Positions 1 through 11,400 are shown, counted from the stretch's first letter. The stretch: DNA of 47,439 nt from Multifurca ochricompacta (GCA_022496185.1 WTXG01000269.1:1-47439); one strand, 5' to 3'. Notes: a model not told the origin generated them from the sequence alone. Program-made: numbers and translations.

Positions 1-1849
1 CTTCCAATGTCGGTGATAAGGAATCGGAGCTGTTTGGTCCATTCTCCAACCTGTACCTCCAAATCACAACAATGCGTGATCTTCCCAGCTTTGTTAGCCA
101 TTCCATCTATATTCCAAATATTTTCTCCTGGGGAAGTAACTGCGTCCCCAGTCCTAATGCTCTCTGGAGTCATTGACTGATAAAGTTATCTGTTGCTCCA
201 GAGTTGATCAATATCCGTCTGTCAGCTGTCTTCTGTTTGGTTTCAAAGTGTACTGGTATTTTTAGAGACTTGAAATGACTAGTGTACACGGAAGTTACAT
301 GTAGTGCTCTTGCCCAGGCCGATGGGGTCAAGCTGATCAAAAATCCTTGTGGCCAAAGGCCTTGTCAACAATCAAGGCATGAACTGCCTCATCTTTGTTC
401 ATCATATGTTCCCAAATGGCCTCTGCCTTCTGTTCTTTTGTCTTCAAGGCGGTTACTGGGTTTTCTTTGACAGGCATGGGTAAGTTTTGCGCAGGTGACA
501 CCATGGTAGTGGTGGCCACCGTAGCTTCAGCAGCATGGACTGTTTTCTTGGGGCAAAACCGTGACATGTGTCCCTGGGCCCGGCAGTGGAAACAGCACCC
601 TTCTTTCATGAGGTTTCTCTTTTCATTGTTGGTGAGCACTGCGTGGGCTTTGGTATGGTCTGCTGATGTATCCATGGCATGTGGTCATGTGGGGTGTGGG
701 TTTGCTCCAAATGCTGCTTTCCATTGGTTGGGGTTTTACCCTTCTTGGTCTCTACACTGAAGTGTGTTTGAAAATCCAAGTAATCCTGCTGCTGTCTTCT
801 GGCAGCATTCGTCCACTGGCTCCATGATCGGGGTGATGGAACTGGATGATATTTTTGCCAGGGGGTTGGGCAGCCCCTGGGAGAAGAGGTCGAGCATCCT
901 CTTCATTCACATCATACCCTGCTCTTTTGGCCAAATTGTGGAACTTGGCTACATATTCGTCCAAGCCCCCTCTTTCCATCTTTAGAGTTTTTAACTCTCT
1001 GGCAGCCTTCTGCTTGGCCTGCCCATCCGTGAAGGCATCTTGAAATCTTTGCGCCACTGTATCCCACAGATCCTCATCTGTGGTTCTGATTCAGCTGTAT
1101 TCTATCATTCAGCCATTCATCTGCTCCATTGTCCAGTCATCTACAGAGTCCCCTCTGATGAGTGAGAGGAAGAGGTTGGTGCCTGGAAGGGGTTTACTAT
1201 TTGGGGACATATGGTTAAAATTTTTGAAAGTCTCAACTCGAGCATGAACTTTTTGCTCTGGAACAATCTCCTGCAAATGTGGTCGGCAGGACTCCCATAA
1301 GGCATCCAGATGGGGGAGGGAGGTTTGGTGCAGGGACAACTGGAGCTGGGTCGGTAACTGTGTGGCAATGGTGGACATGGTTGGGTAAGTGAGGGTCAGG
1401 GTGTCAGAGGTTTGCCATGTGATCTGGGGAGAGTCCAAAGCAGATGTTCTGAACATGGTACTCTCTGGTGCAACTGTCGGAGCCATAAAACTGGTGGCTA
1501 TGAACTGTGCATCTTTGCTACTTTCTTTGATGTATTCTTTGTTTTCTGAATCTGTGACGATGGCTGGAGGATTCTCTCTCCAAGGTCCTAAGCCATACTC
1601 TGGTGGGGCAGGTCCTGTGGTAACCCAGGAATGATGGCTTCTAGAGTAATGGATATGGTACCAGACCCGTTTCTGTTTGTTGTATTCAACTGGCTGGTAC
1701 TGATCATTGTGATAGATGTAGTATCCAAACTCGGTTTCAAAATCTTTCCAGATGGCAGAGCCAAGGACTTGTTGTGAAAGATTATCCTTGTCTTGGCGTT
1801 CAATGAGTTCTTCATTGTACAAGGTCTGGCTTCGACTAGATGAAGCCAC
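1..1849 (-). pseudogene. Ty3/gypsy-like gag and aspartic protease fragment, decayed
   Basis: Read on the minus strand, a gag polyprotein starts near 1849 and runs left. 1109-1849 is the N-terminal gag region, 752-1057 a Retrotrans_gag-like block (helical, ending KFHNLAKRAGYDV), and 337-675 carries a CCHC zinc knuckle (C-x2-C-x4-H-x4-C, CFHCRAQGH...C) around 556-597. Left of this, about 1-300, is a retroviral-type protease: the motif ILINSGAT lies near 195-220, where the family normally has a catalytic Asp (DSGA). The three gag blocks lie in different frames, and stops and frame changes also interrupt the protease part, so the element is dead. The gag normally packages retrotransposon RNA and the protease matures the polyprotein. 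The window edge cuts the pol region. The family (Ty3-like) is inferred from the gag-knuckle-protease order; no reverse transcriptase is visible. Confidence 0.8.
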
Positions 1850-1898
1850 AGTGGGGGAGACTCAACTTAATGTAATGCCTGGTGCGGGCATTCAGCAC

Positions 1899-2463
1899 AA
1901 TGTGTGACAAGTCGCATAGTGAAACTACAAAGTCAAGTGTGTACTGTCTTTCAAGTACACAGAGATCGGGTGAAGAGTCGATACAAAGGAGCTAATCCCT
2001 TGGTATCAGTGAGTGGAAGAGTGCCAGAAGCACTGAGACAATTCAAGAGTCGGGTCTTTAGAGATCACCCAGAAGGTAATGCACCAAGTCAATTAAGAAG
2101 TCGAGTCTGAGCCATACAGGGCTATCTACATAGGTCTTATATATGTAACAGAGTCGGAGTCTAAATCGGAGTATCATACTCGTGTATCAACAAAGTTGTA
2201 ATCTATCCGTATGAGGAACGGAGTTGGGTGGGCCAGGTGAGAATATACGTAGATGAATCCGGTATAGTTGCAATTCTGGTGGGAAAATACATAAGCGTCC
2301 ATATGTAAGATATGAGTCACAGATAAGCACAGCATGAGTCAGAGATAAGAACAAATATGTACAAAGGAAGCCATAAATGTGATCAACAGAGGGTAACAAG
2401 GCCAAATGGCACATCACATGAAGAAGAAAGTGGAAAAGAGATGACGCAGTGGGGTTCGTAACA
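1899..2463 (-). repeat. probable LTR of the gag fragment (minus orientation)
   Basis: The right edge reads, on the minus strand, TGTTACGAACCCC, nearly the same start as the solo LTR at 5220 (TGTTACGACCC). It lies directly upstream of the gag start. Inside, the segment around 1985-2060 shares a motif (GGAGCTAATCCC) and nearby wording with the large LTRs at 3202-4338 and 5220-6558, so it is a related but distinct LTR family. The inner edge, near 1899, is a guess: no clear tRNA primer-binding site was found. Confidence 0.5.
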
Positions 2464-3103
2464 ATTTTTGTTGGTAAGAAGCGGCGACAAGCCCTTCATA
2501 TCAATAATCCATTTCATGCGGTCTCAGTATGTGATCCAGTTGGATCTGTCTACTGCTAACTTGATAACATTGAGTTTAAGGTCATCAGTCATAATGAAAG
2601 AGTGTAGTGCAAATGATGCAAGTAAGTTTTGAGTTTATTTAGCAGCAGCAGGGCCCATAACCTGATAAGATTATGGGGGGCCAAATAGGGGTACACATGT
2701 GTAAATCTTTTTTGAAGGAAAAAGAATTCAATACTTTTTCTCTCTAGATTTGTTATTTGCTTTTTCAAGCCTTTTTTATACAATTTACACTACAGTTAAT
2801 TTCAATACAAGTATAAGAGTTTTGTAAATAGGGGTTAAGTAAATGAGACATTTTGTCTTGTGACTTTTCAATTTTGTCACGCTTGTATCAGTTAGATAAA
2901 ATAAATGTTTATCTCTTGTAACTGTAAACTTTTAACCACAGAGTCTGTAGAATCAAATGTGAGATGCAAACAAGATCAAAGTTCATCACCCCTGAGGGGT
3001 GCACCAAAAATTAATTGTTCTAGCCAAAGGCTAGAACTTTTGATGACTGTGGTGTGCTTTTGCACTCCTCCAGGTCATTGATGTATTGTAATCCATCACA
3101 ATT
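2464..3103. other. gene-free AT-rich stretch with two short palindromes
   Basis: No coding sequence is convincing here. Two short hairpins sit close together: one near 2989-3003 (CACCCCTGAGGGGTG) and one near 3018-3036 (TTCTAGCC-AAA-GGCTAGAA). They may mark the end of an unrecognised DNA element that removed the upstream part of the neighbouring copia element, but no terminal repeat partner was found. Confidence 0.3.
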
Positions 3104-3201
3104 AGCTGGAGCTCCAAGAAGCAACCATCCATCATGCTATCAAGTACTGAAGCCAAGTATATTGCTGGAGCCCATGCTGCAAAAGAAGCTGTCTGGTTAC
3201 A

Positions 3202-4338
3202 TGTTACACTCAGCGGAGCATTCTGTGCGGCGTGCACGGGTCAGCGCAGGTCCATTACCTCAGCCACGAGCCTAGCACAATAAGGCTAGACTCTGGGCAC
3301 TGTCTAGCTTCAGGATCGGTTAAGGTTTGGTGCTATAATCAAGCACAGAGGGAGATGGGATGAGCCAGCCAAAGGGAGCTAATCCCCTAAGGCTGTTAAG
3401 TGGGGACAGGGCCCAGTTGCTGTGCCGGAAGCACACCAAGCACACTGGAGCCCTTAGGGAGTGGCAGAGGGATTCAAAGGGAAGGGTACACACCCATTGC
3501 CTCTGGCAATGGGGGTCCCTGCAGGGATCTCAAGGACGCAAAAAAAGGGGGAAAAGACTTCTGATGTATTGGGGTCTGAGATCTCTAGGCTGAAGGCACA
3601 AGAGGTCAAATCTAGGGTTGTACAAACTGTCTACAGGGTCTTATATACTGTATGGGGATCTGGTTTGTAGCTAATCAGGAACAGGGTCAGAGTCCTTATC
3701 ATCCAATAGCAGATAAGATGTCAAATATAGTCCATGATAAGGATAAGCCTTATCAGAAGCATAATCATGTGGGACAGCCCCACAGGAGTCATATCAGTGT
3801 GGGAGGATTCCCACCAGGGTCAGGGGTAAATGGGGAGATAACAGGTCCCACAGGAGTCAGGGTGGATGTGGGAATACTCCCACAGGAATCAGAGAAGTGA
3901 ATGATAAGCCAGATGGGCCATGTGATCAGAAAGGGGTAAATGATCAGATGAAGATGCTGTGATCAGGGTCAGGGATCACATGGTCCAAAGTCACATGGTC
4001 AGGGATCACATGGCCAAGGATCACATGGCCAAGGGTCACATGGCCAGGAGTCACATGACTGGCAGAGGGTCAGGTGCAGGTGTCAGGAATGGGGTTCTAT
4101 GAGTGTCATATCACAGGCATCAGGGTGGGGTCCTGGGCACACAGGCCACAGGCATCAGGCAGGGTCCCAAGGCAGTAAGCCAAGGGCATCAAGTCAAAGG
4201 TCCTAGGCACAAGGCCATAGGCATCTGGGTTCTGGGGCCAAAGTGGTCAAGGGATGGTGGAATAGGGGAATGGACAGTCAAGTGTGGTACAAGGGGGAGG
4301 TGCAGTGTAAGGGTCAGGAAAAGAGTAGGGCCATAACA
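3202..4338 (-). mobile_element. solo LTR (family L1), minus orientation
   Basis: A 1137-bp solo LTR starting TGTTAC at 3202 and ending GTAGGGCCATAACA at 4338 (plus strand). It is flanked by a perfect 5-bp target-site duplication TTACA (3197-3201 and 4339-4343). No internal element sequence adjoins it, so it is the product of LTR-LTR recombination or of loss of the body. It is inserted in the copia RNase H gene. A second copy in the opposite orientation lies at 5220-6558. Over about 250 bp (3652-3900 versus the matching part of 5744-6031) the two copies encode the same 82-residue conceptual string, so they are nearly identical there. The open frames inside (for example 3652-3900) are incidental. 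Confidence 0.93.
3958..4075. repeat. 15-bp tandem repeats inside the solo LTR
   Basis: About six degenerate copies of a unit like TCACATGGCCAAGGA (core TCACATGG) follow one another. The inverted copy of the LTR carries the same array at about 5625-5715. The array generates a long but meaningless repetitive open frame on one strand. Confidence 0.8.
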
Positions 4339-4630
4339 TTACATCGTTTACTAGCTGAGATCCACCAGAAAAGTGACTCACCAACAACCCTCTGCATGGA
4401 CAATCAATCTGCAATATCCATTGCCCAAAACCCCAAGTTCCATGATCACACTAAACACATCAAGATAAGGCATCACTTCTTGAGGCACATGTGTAAAAAC
4501 CAAATCATTGAGCTGAAATATGTGCCAACAGAAGAACAACTTGCCAATGTGTTGACAAAGGGCCTTGTCTGCAAGAAACACGAGAAGTTCGTAGACACGA
4601 TGGGAGTTCAGTGTGCAGGCTAAGGGGGTG

Positions 4631-4935
4631 TGTTGGAAGTGTAGCCATAGCACACAACCAATTGATACTGGAGATAACGGCCTGGATCCAATCATCACTG
4701 TATCAACACAATATTCAGAGCATGTGGGTTGTGCAAATTTTCTTTATCATAAAGACTCAGTAGCATAGTTAGAAACCTCAGTCTTTCTATCCCAAAGACT
4801 GAGGTCAGTACTTTCTGTGTTACAGCTACATTACCCATTCACTGATTCATTTGTGTAGCTATGCATTCATAGGTATTAACAATTACATAGTCTTTCTATC
4901 CCAAAGACTGAGCTATGCATTTATAGCTCACTACA
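4631..4935 (+). repeat. Ty1/copia 3' LTR
   Basis: A 305-bp LTR beginning TGTTGGAAG directly after the polypurine tract at 4622-4630 and ending GCTCACTACA. It contains two copies of the motif TCTTTCTATCCCAAAGACTGA (4782 and 4890 areas). The same LTR recurs as a solo copy at 25872-26158 and as a decayed copy at about 30806-30995, both in the opposite orientation. The matching 5' LTR of this element is not present in the window. Confidence 0.9.
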
Positions 4936-5214
4936 TTGCATAGGTAGTGATTGTCAAGGGTTTTCATACCTGCATGGGTAAGTGCCACAGGTTTTGCCAG
5001 GTACAGGTACAGGTATATGGCTCCCAACCTGTGGAAACCTGTACCCGCACAGCGGGTTTGGCAGGTATAGGCGCCAATTATCCATTGACAAGATCAGTAG
5101 AATTTCCAAGATAAAACACATCTGCAGCCACAAAAATACAAGATCTCATCTGATGTATGATACAGGGTGAATTTAAATATGTTCTAGTGTTATCCTACAA
5201 AATATCAAAGCAGA
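4936..5214. other. spacer with short ACAGGT-type repeats
   Basis: No gene is seen. Short iterations related to CAGGTACAGGTACAGG lie near 4997-5016 with reverse-complement partners (CCTGTACCC) near 5037. The same kind of motif recurs at 7660-7700 and 20640-20660. These look like a dispersed simple repeat, function unknown. Confidence 0.4.
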
Positions 5215-5219
5215 TCAAT

Positions 5220-6558
5220 TGTTACGACCCTACTCTTTTTCCTGACCCTGCACACCATGCCTTATTCTTTGCACCATCCTTGATCTCCTCCTTCTCTGGA
5301 CCACTCTTTGATGCCCTTGGCCTGTTGCCTTGGGACCTTCCTTGATGCCTGTGGCCTGTGTGCCCAGGACCCTACCCTGATTCCTGTGACATTGTTCATA
5401 GGACTGACCTCCCTTGCTGCCATTTACACCTAACCTGCTGGTAGTTATGCTGCTACACTGTTGGATGTACACCACCCTTCCTTGCTGCCTTGGCTTATGC
5501 CTTGGCCACTGCTCCTGACCCTGTCCCTGTGCTTGACACCCATAGGAACCCCTGACATTGTCCCTGCCAATCTGACCAGTCCAGACAACTAGATGACTTT
5601 GGCTTGTACTTGACCCTCTGCCAGTCATGTGACTCCTGGCCATGTGACCCTTGGCCATGTGATCCTTGACCATGTGATCCCTGACCATGTGACTTTGGAC
5701 CATGTGATCCCTGACCCTGATCACAGCATCTTCACCTGATCATTTACCCCTTTCTGATCACATGGCCCATCTGGCTTATCATTCGCTTCTCTGATTCCTG
5801 TGGGAGTATTCCCACATCCACCCTGACTCCTGTGGGACCTGTTATCTCCCCATTTACCCCTGACCCTGGTGGGAATCCTCCCACACTGATATGACTCCTG
5901 TGGGGCTGTCCCACATGATTATGCTTCTGATAAGGCTTATCCTTATCATGGACTATATTTGACATCTTATCTGCTATTGGATGATAAGGACTCTGACCCT
6001 GTTCCTGATTAGCTACAAACCAGATCCCCATACAGTATATAAGACCCTGTAGACAGTTTGTACAACCCTAGATTTGACCTCTTGTGCCTTCAGCCTAGAG
6101 TTTCCCTAGTCACGGAATACAGAGGGGCTTATTGCCCTTTTTCATTCTTCATAATCTCCGGAAGGACCCCATTGCCTCTGGCAATGGGTGTGCACTTCTG
6201 TTCCGAATCCCATCCATTACCCAGATGCTGTTGATGCTCTGGCTTCCCTTCCTTTGCCCTCTCTGACTTTGGTCCACTTGGTGTGCTTCTAGCACTGTGG
6301 CCGAGTCCTGTCCCCACTCAACAGCCTTAGGGGATTAGCTCCCTTTGGCTGACTTGTCCTCTCTCTCTCTGTGCTTGGTTATAGCACAACTTCCTATTCA
6401 CCCTAAAGCTAAGAGCCTGGCCTTGTTGTGCCAGGCTTGCTGAAGATCCCAGACCCAGTGTCGGGTGCCGCGGATGTGGCTGACTAGTGCCGGACTAGTC
6501 TCAGTGGACTCGCGCCGACCGGTGCATGTCGCACAGCAATGCCCCGCTGAGCGTTACA
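5220..6558 (+). mobile_element. solo LTR (family L1), plus orientation
   Basis: A 1339-bp solo LTR from TGTTACGACCC at 5220 to GCGTTACA at 6558, with a perfect 5-bp target-site duplication TCAAT (5215-5219 and 6559-6563). It is the same family as 3202-4338 but about 200 bp longer and in inverse orientation, with 881 bp between the two. It holds the TCACATGG tandem array at about 5625-5715 and a TATATAAGACC box near 6036, the likely LTR promoter. The 5230-5724 minus-strand open frame is a translation of the tandem array, not a gene. Confidence 0.93.
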
Positions 6559-6858
6559 TCAATGGTGCGATGTAAAATAAAACTGTTATCAGTGATCTAC
6601 ATTCTTGAAAATCATGATGCATCTGTTTTATTAATTCACGACCAATTCTGCTGGTCTGGCACTATATAAAATACTCTCTAGACTACTTTAGACTATTCTA
6701 TAATCTAATTATCAAATTACTTTATTGAAACAAGGCCCATGTGTATCTACAAGCTGCATGGGGCAGTGACTACATTGCATTGCATGGTGGTCTGACCTCC
6801 TTCCTATTAAGGAAGGTTGACTTAAATGTGCAGAATTGTGCATCCAGGGACCAGGACA

Positions 6859-7625
6859 GTCACGCTTGTATGAAATGAAACTAGAATAATAAAATAATAA
6901 TGTAAATAAAAGATCCTTTTAATCTTCTGAACATAAAACAACAATTTTGAGGAATCTTGAGTAGCCATAAATGAATGCATTGTGTCCAAGTGCTTATCTC
7001 CCTGACTGGGATGGCCTGGCCATTTATCTGAAATGCACAGAAATGCAAAGATCGGTCACACTCATATAGAATTGAAACCAGAATAATAAAATAAAAATGG
7101 AATAATAAATTATTTTAATCTTATGAACATAAAATAGGAATCTTTGAGGGATCTTGAGTAGCCATAAATGAACACATTGTGTCTGAGTGCATATCTCCTT
7201 GACTGGGATGGCCCAGGCTGATTGTCCAAAATGCATGATGCAAGTAAAGAACTTGCACGCATTTCATTTTATGGGTAACCCAGGTATCAAAACAATTATC
7301 CAGGGGTTACCCCTGCCAATGTCTATGTGTTCATTAAATTTTTTTGCATTCTGTGTGGTTATCTGACAGGCTATTCATCAATGTTCTATAACATCCTATC
7401 TAATCATCTCTGTATACTGGATTTTAGTTGTGCTTGTATAAAATTGAAAGCAGAATAATAAAATAATAATGGAATAATGAATTATCTTAATCTTCTGAAC
7501 ATAAAACAAGAGCCATTGAGGGATCTTAAGCAGCCACAAATAAACACATTGTGTATCTTCTTGGTCCAGGAAGGCCTGGGCCAGTTATCTGAAATGCACA
7601 ATGCAAGTAAAGAACTTGCACACGT
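6859..7625 (+). repeat. three diverged copies of a ~170-190 bp AT-rich repeat
   Basis: Three direct copies at about 6859-7035, 7050-7250 and 7432-7625. Each has in order a GCTTGTAT-like start, AGAATAATAAAATAA, a stretch like TTTTAATCTTCTGAACATAAAA, then TTGAGGGATCTTGAGTAGCC, ACATTGTGT and a GGATGGCC/GGCCTGG block; the last two copies end with GATGCAAGTAAAGAACTTGCAC-type sequence. No coding capacity is seen. This may be the body or end array of an unrecognised non-autonomous element. Confidence 0.7.
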
Positions 7626-7641
7626 TTTCATGGGTGACCCG

Positions 7642-7663
7642 CAGGTAACCCATGGGTTACCTG
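7642..7663. repeat. perfect 22-bp palindrome
   Basis: CAGGTAACCC followed directly by its exact inverse with an AT centre. It is bordered by further GGGTAC-type iterations up to about 7700. Role unknown; a cruciform or a repeat junction is possible. Confidence 0.7.
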
Positions 7664-7925
7664 TACCCATAGTGATGGGTATGGGTACAGGTACAGGTAC
7701 CAATGAGTATACCCCAGGGTTACCCCTGCCAATCACTATGCATAGGAAAGGAGAGGCAGATGAGGACAACAAGAGGATTATTACCAGTGACATGGCAACC
7801 AGAAACAAGCACCTCAATGTTCTACCACTCTAGACCCACATGTTCTGATGAGAATACATGATACACAAGGAAAGTCATAAAATACCTAGACATAGAGTAG
7901 TGCGAGAATGCACAAGAACACCAAA

Positions 7926-8252
7926 GTTCTTATTTAATCATTATTTGATCTTATTCCAACTGATTTGTACTGATATGTCATTGATAACTTCCTTTTTTAA
8001 AATAAATATTATTACAAATCACAGTTGTGTGGCAATATTACCACTTTAGGGATGTCAGTGTGAGGAGAGTTATCTGATCTTATTCCAACTTATATTTTGT
8101 TGATAACTTTCCTTACTAAAATAGATATTCAATGATAACTTCCTTTTTAAAATAAATATTATTACAAATCTGAGTCGTGTGACAAGTTTACCACTTTAGG
8201 GATGTCAGTGGTGAGTCGTGTGACAGGATTACCACTTTAGGGGTGTCAGCGG
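7926..8252 (+). repeat. direct repeats immediately upstream of the NLR gene
   Basis: The motif ACCACTTTAGGGATGTCAG occurs three times (about 8038, 8190 and 8229), the last two in 41-44 bp tandem units that begin GAGTCGTGTGACA. The stretch before each of the first two, with ACTTCCTTTTTTAAAATAAA and ATTATTACAAATC, is also repeated (about 7985-8020 and 8130-8170). The array ends about 155 bp before the NLR start codon and so may form part of its promoter region. Confidence 0.75.
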
Positions 8253-8408
8253 TGGGGGAGAGTAAGGTAACTTCAGTTTCGCCTATTGTTGTTGCTGGTG
8301 GTTCACTTGCGCGTCTATCTCCTATATCCGGTCGCACCTCAAGGCTATGATATCGTCGTGCGCTATCTATTGTGATGCTTGCGATCAAACTCATTCTATC
8401 CAACACCC

Positions 8409-11400
8409 ATGTCTTCGAACACCTCTTCCGATTCTGTTCTCAGGTCTCTCTTTGAAACCGCATTGAACGAGTTTGAGAAACGAGCAAACACATCTCTCCT
8501 CCAACATCAGCTCGCGATCAAACTTATCCATTGTCAGGACGCCGATTCCGTCATTTCCATACTCCAACAGGAGGCAAATAAATTTAATAAATTTAGAGGG
8601 GAAGATGGAAATGTGATGAAGTGGATCAAGCGCACCGTTCATGTTCTTTATTCCCTCTCCACGAGCGGCGTCCTCGGAAATAGTCTTGGGCTAGTATGTC
8701 GTAATGCGCTTGTTTCTCGTGCCATGCGCTGCTGCGAACTAACCCAACACTTTTCTTCCAGTCCTTCCCACCCGCAAATGCAATCTTCGCTGGAATCGGT
8801 ATCTTACTTGGGGTATGTGTAATTCTCTCAGCTGCTTTGAGCAAGTCTCTTTGACACCCATGATTACTAGGCAATCAAGGACGTCAGCTCGAGCTACGAT
8901 GCACTTGTCGATCTTTTCGAGTCTATGGAAAACTTCCTCAGACGTCTTGACATTTATACGAAGATACCATCTACGACAGCAATGACGGCGATAGTCGTGA
9001 AAATCCTTATCGAATTCCTGTCCACCCTTGCCCTCGCTACGGAACAGGTCAAGCAAGGGCGCCTCAGTGAGTTTCTCAGATTGTGGGGACGCAGGGGCTT
9101 TTGTTGAATCTCACGCAGGAGCATTCGGAAAGAAGCTTTTAGGAGAGAATGATGTTGGAGCTGTTCTACAGAGGTTGGATCGACTTACGCAAGAAGAAGC
9201 TCGGACAACGGCGGCGCAGACTTTGGAGGTTGTTTATGGTCTTGTGAAGAATATGAAAGTGGTCATGGACGGTAACGAAAAGTTCCAAATGATCCCTCAG
9301 ACTGAGTTGAACATCTACCCATTTCAGACGGAAAAGCATCAACAGACGAGGTTCATCAAACTCTTGGTAGTTCTCGCTTACTCTATAATCGAGCGAAGCT
9401 GACTGTTGGTTAAAGTGGTCATGCAGCAAGTTGCTAATGAGATGAATAAGTCAAGACGTGTGTCCTCTTCGTACTCGGTCATGTCTGGTTGTAGAGACTA
9501 AGAATTTTGCGCAGGTGAGCAGTTACAAGAGACCTTCCGAAGATGGCTCTCTCCTCCAGACCCATCGAAAAACCACAACATCGCACGGAAATCTCACCAC
9601 GTCGGAACTGCTTCATGGTTCATCGATGGCAACACTTTTCCAGAATGGAGAGCCACGGGTTCGTTATTGTGGGTTCACGGAAAGCGTACGTTTATCCACT
9701 TTCACTCTTTGCATGTATGATATCAATTACCCTGATTATATAGCTGGTTCGGGAAAGAGTGTCCTTTGGTGTGCTCCTACCCAATCTCGTCGTTGCCTCT
9801 CTATTGATACGCTGGCATCATCCACTAGTTCTGCCCTAGTTCATGAAATTACCAGAATGCGAGAGGCAGGCCTGGCGTCTCTTGCATACTATTACTTTGA
9901 TTTCAGGGATACCGCAAAGCAAGATACCCGCGGCTTCCTTACTTCCCTTCTTACTCAACTCTCTGCTCAATCTGATTCTTGTTCGCACATCCTCTCTCGC
10001 TTATATTCGATTCATGACGCTGGCTCAAAGCAGCCAAGCGACGATTCCCTTGCCGAATGCCTCGATGACATGTTGACGCTCTCTGGACAAGGCCCAATAT
10101 ACATTGTCGCAGATGCGCTCGATGAATGTCCTAGGGGTACTGGAACACCATCACCACGAGAAAGTGTCCTTGAGATCGTGAAGGGACTTGTGAAACTAGG
10201 CTACCCTCACGTACATATTTCCGTCACGAGTCGTCCCGAGGCAGACATCGAAGGTATTCTGAAACCTTTAGCGTCTCATTCGGTGTCTCTCCATGATGAG
10301 AGTGGACAAACAGAGGACATCAACTCGTATATCAACTCGTTCATCAATTCGGATACAAAAACACGTCAGTGGCGAAAGGAGGATAAAGAACTGGTTATTA
10401 ATAAGCTGTGTGAAGAAGCTGATGGAATGTGAGGGATCGGTTAAGATGAACCCTTGCTGGTGCAAGTCACTCACTTGATGGGACAGGTTCAGATGGGTGT
10501 ATTGCCAACTGGACAAACTTCGTCGTTGTCTTCCAGGACGAATCCGGCGTGCCCTGGAAGAGTTACCTGGGACGCTGGACGAGACATACGAGCGCACATT
10601 ACAAGATATCGACGACGAGAATTGGGCATATGCTCATCGTTTGTTGCAATGCGTTACTGTTGCTTCTCGGCCGTTCCGTGTCGAAGAGCTCGCAGAGTTC
10701 CTGGCATTCGATTTCAAGGAAGGAGAAAGTGCAAGATTCGAGGCAGATTGGCGGCCTGAAAATGCAGGAGATGCTATTCTCTCTACCTGCTCGAGTCTAC
10801 TGATGGTCGTAAATGTGGACGGATCCCCGGTTGTTCAATTTTCTCACTTCTCAGTCAAGGAGTTCTTGACATCGGAGCGATTAGCAAGAGGACGTATCTC
10901 ACGTTACTACATTCCCCTTGAACCCGCCCATCTGATTGTCGCACAAGCCTGCCTCGCGGTTTTACTGGACCTAAACGAGCACATCAAGACACATTCGATC
11001 GATGATTTTCCACTTGCATTTTATGCTGGCAAGCACTGGGTGGATCATGCGAAATTCGGGAATGTGGCGTTATACACGGACGATGGGATGAAAGAGGTGT
11101 TCGACCCAGATGAACCGCACTTTGCGATGTGGATTTGGATTAAAGATAAAGATATGAAAGGCAAGGAAAGGACGATTCTGGAAAGGCCTTCTCAGCCAAA
11201 AGAGGGACGACCATTATTTTTCGCGGCAGAAAGCGACTTTAGTGGTGTGGCGGAATGGCTAATCACTATGCGGTCACAGGATGTGAACTCCGTGAGTGGT
11301 GGAGACGTCCCGTTATATACTGCATCTGTGCGGAATTGCGTCAATGTGGCGAAGGTGCTGCTCAAGTATGGAGCGGATCCCAATGTACGGGGCAGCGTGA

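Larger units (their letters stand above)
3104..4623 (+). pseudogene. Ty1/copia pol 3' end (RNase H), split by a solo LTR
   Basis: About 100 bp before 3201 and then 4344-4623 encode the C-terminal RNase H of a copia polyprotein. The left piece has the conserved ISWSSKKQ and SSTEAKY motifs; the right piece has CMDNQSAI, HTKHIKIRHHF and LTKGL, ending at a TAA at 4621-4623. The reading frame is continuous once the LTR at 3202-4338 and one copy of its TTACA duplication are disregarded, so the LTR landed in an already resident copia element. The polyprotein upstream of about 3104 (gag, integrase, reverse transcriptase) is missing. The stop is followed by a purine-rich tract (AAGGGGGTG, 4622-4630), the expected plus-strand primer, and then the 3' LTR. 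Confidence 0.85.

Noticed and set aside
3652..3900. 82-residue frame, identical in both L1 LTRs, as a gene
   Set aside because: Identity is explained by recent common origin of the LTRs; it lies in the middle of an LTR and has no domain.
5230..5724. 164-codon minus-strand frame rich in DHM and SHM repeats
   Set aside because: It is the translation of the TCACATGG tandem array inside a solo LTR; the inverted LTR copy does not keep it as a gene.
6859..7625. CRISPR-like array
   Set aside because: Repeats are 170-190 bp, diverged and unevenly spaced; the surroundings are eukaryotic and no short exact repeats with unique spacers exist anywhere in the window.
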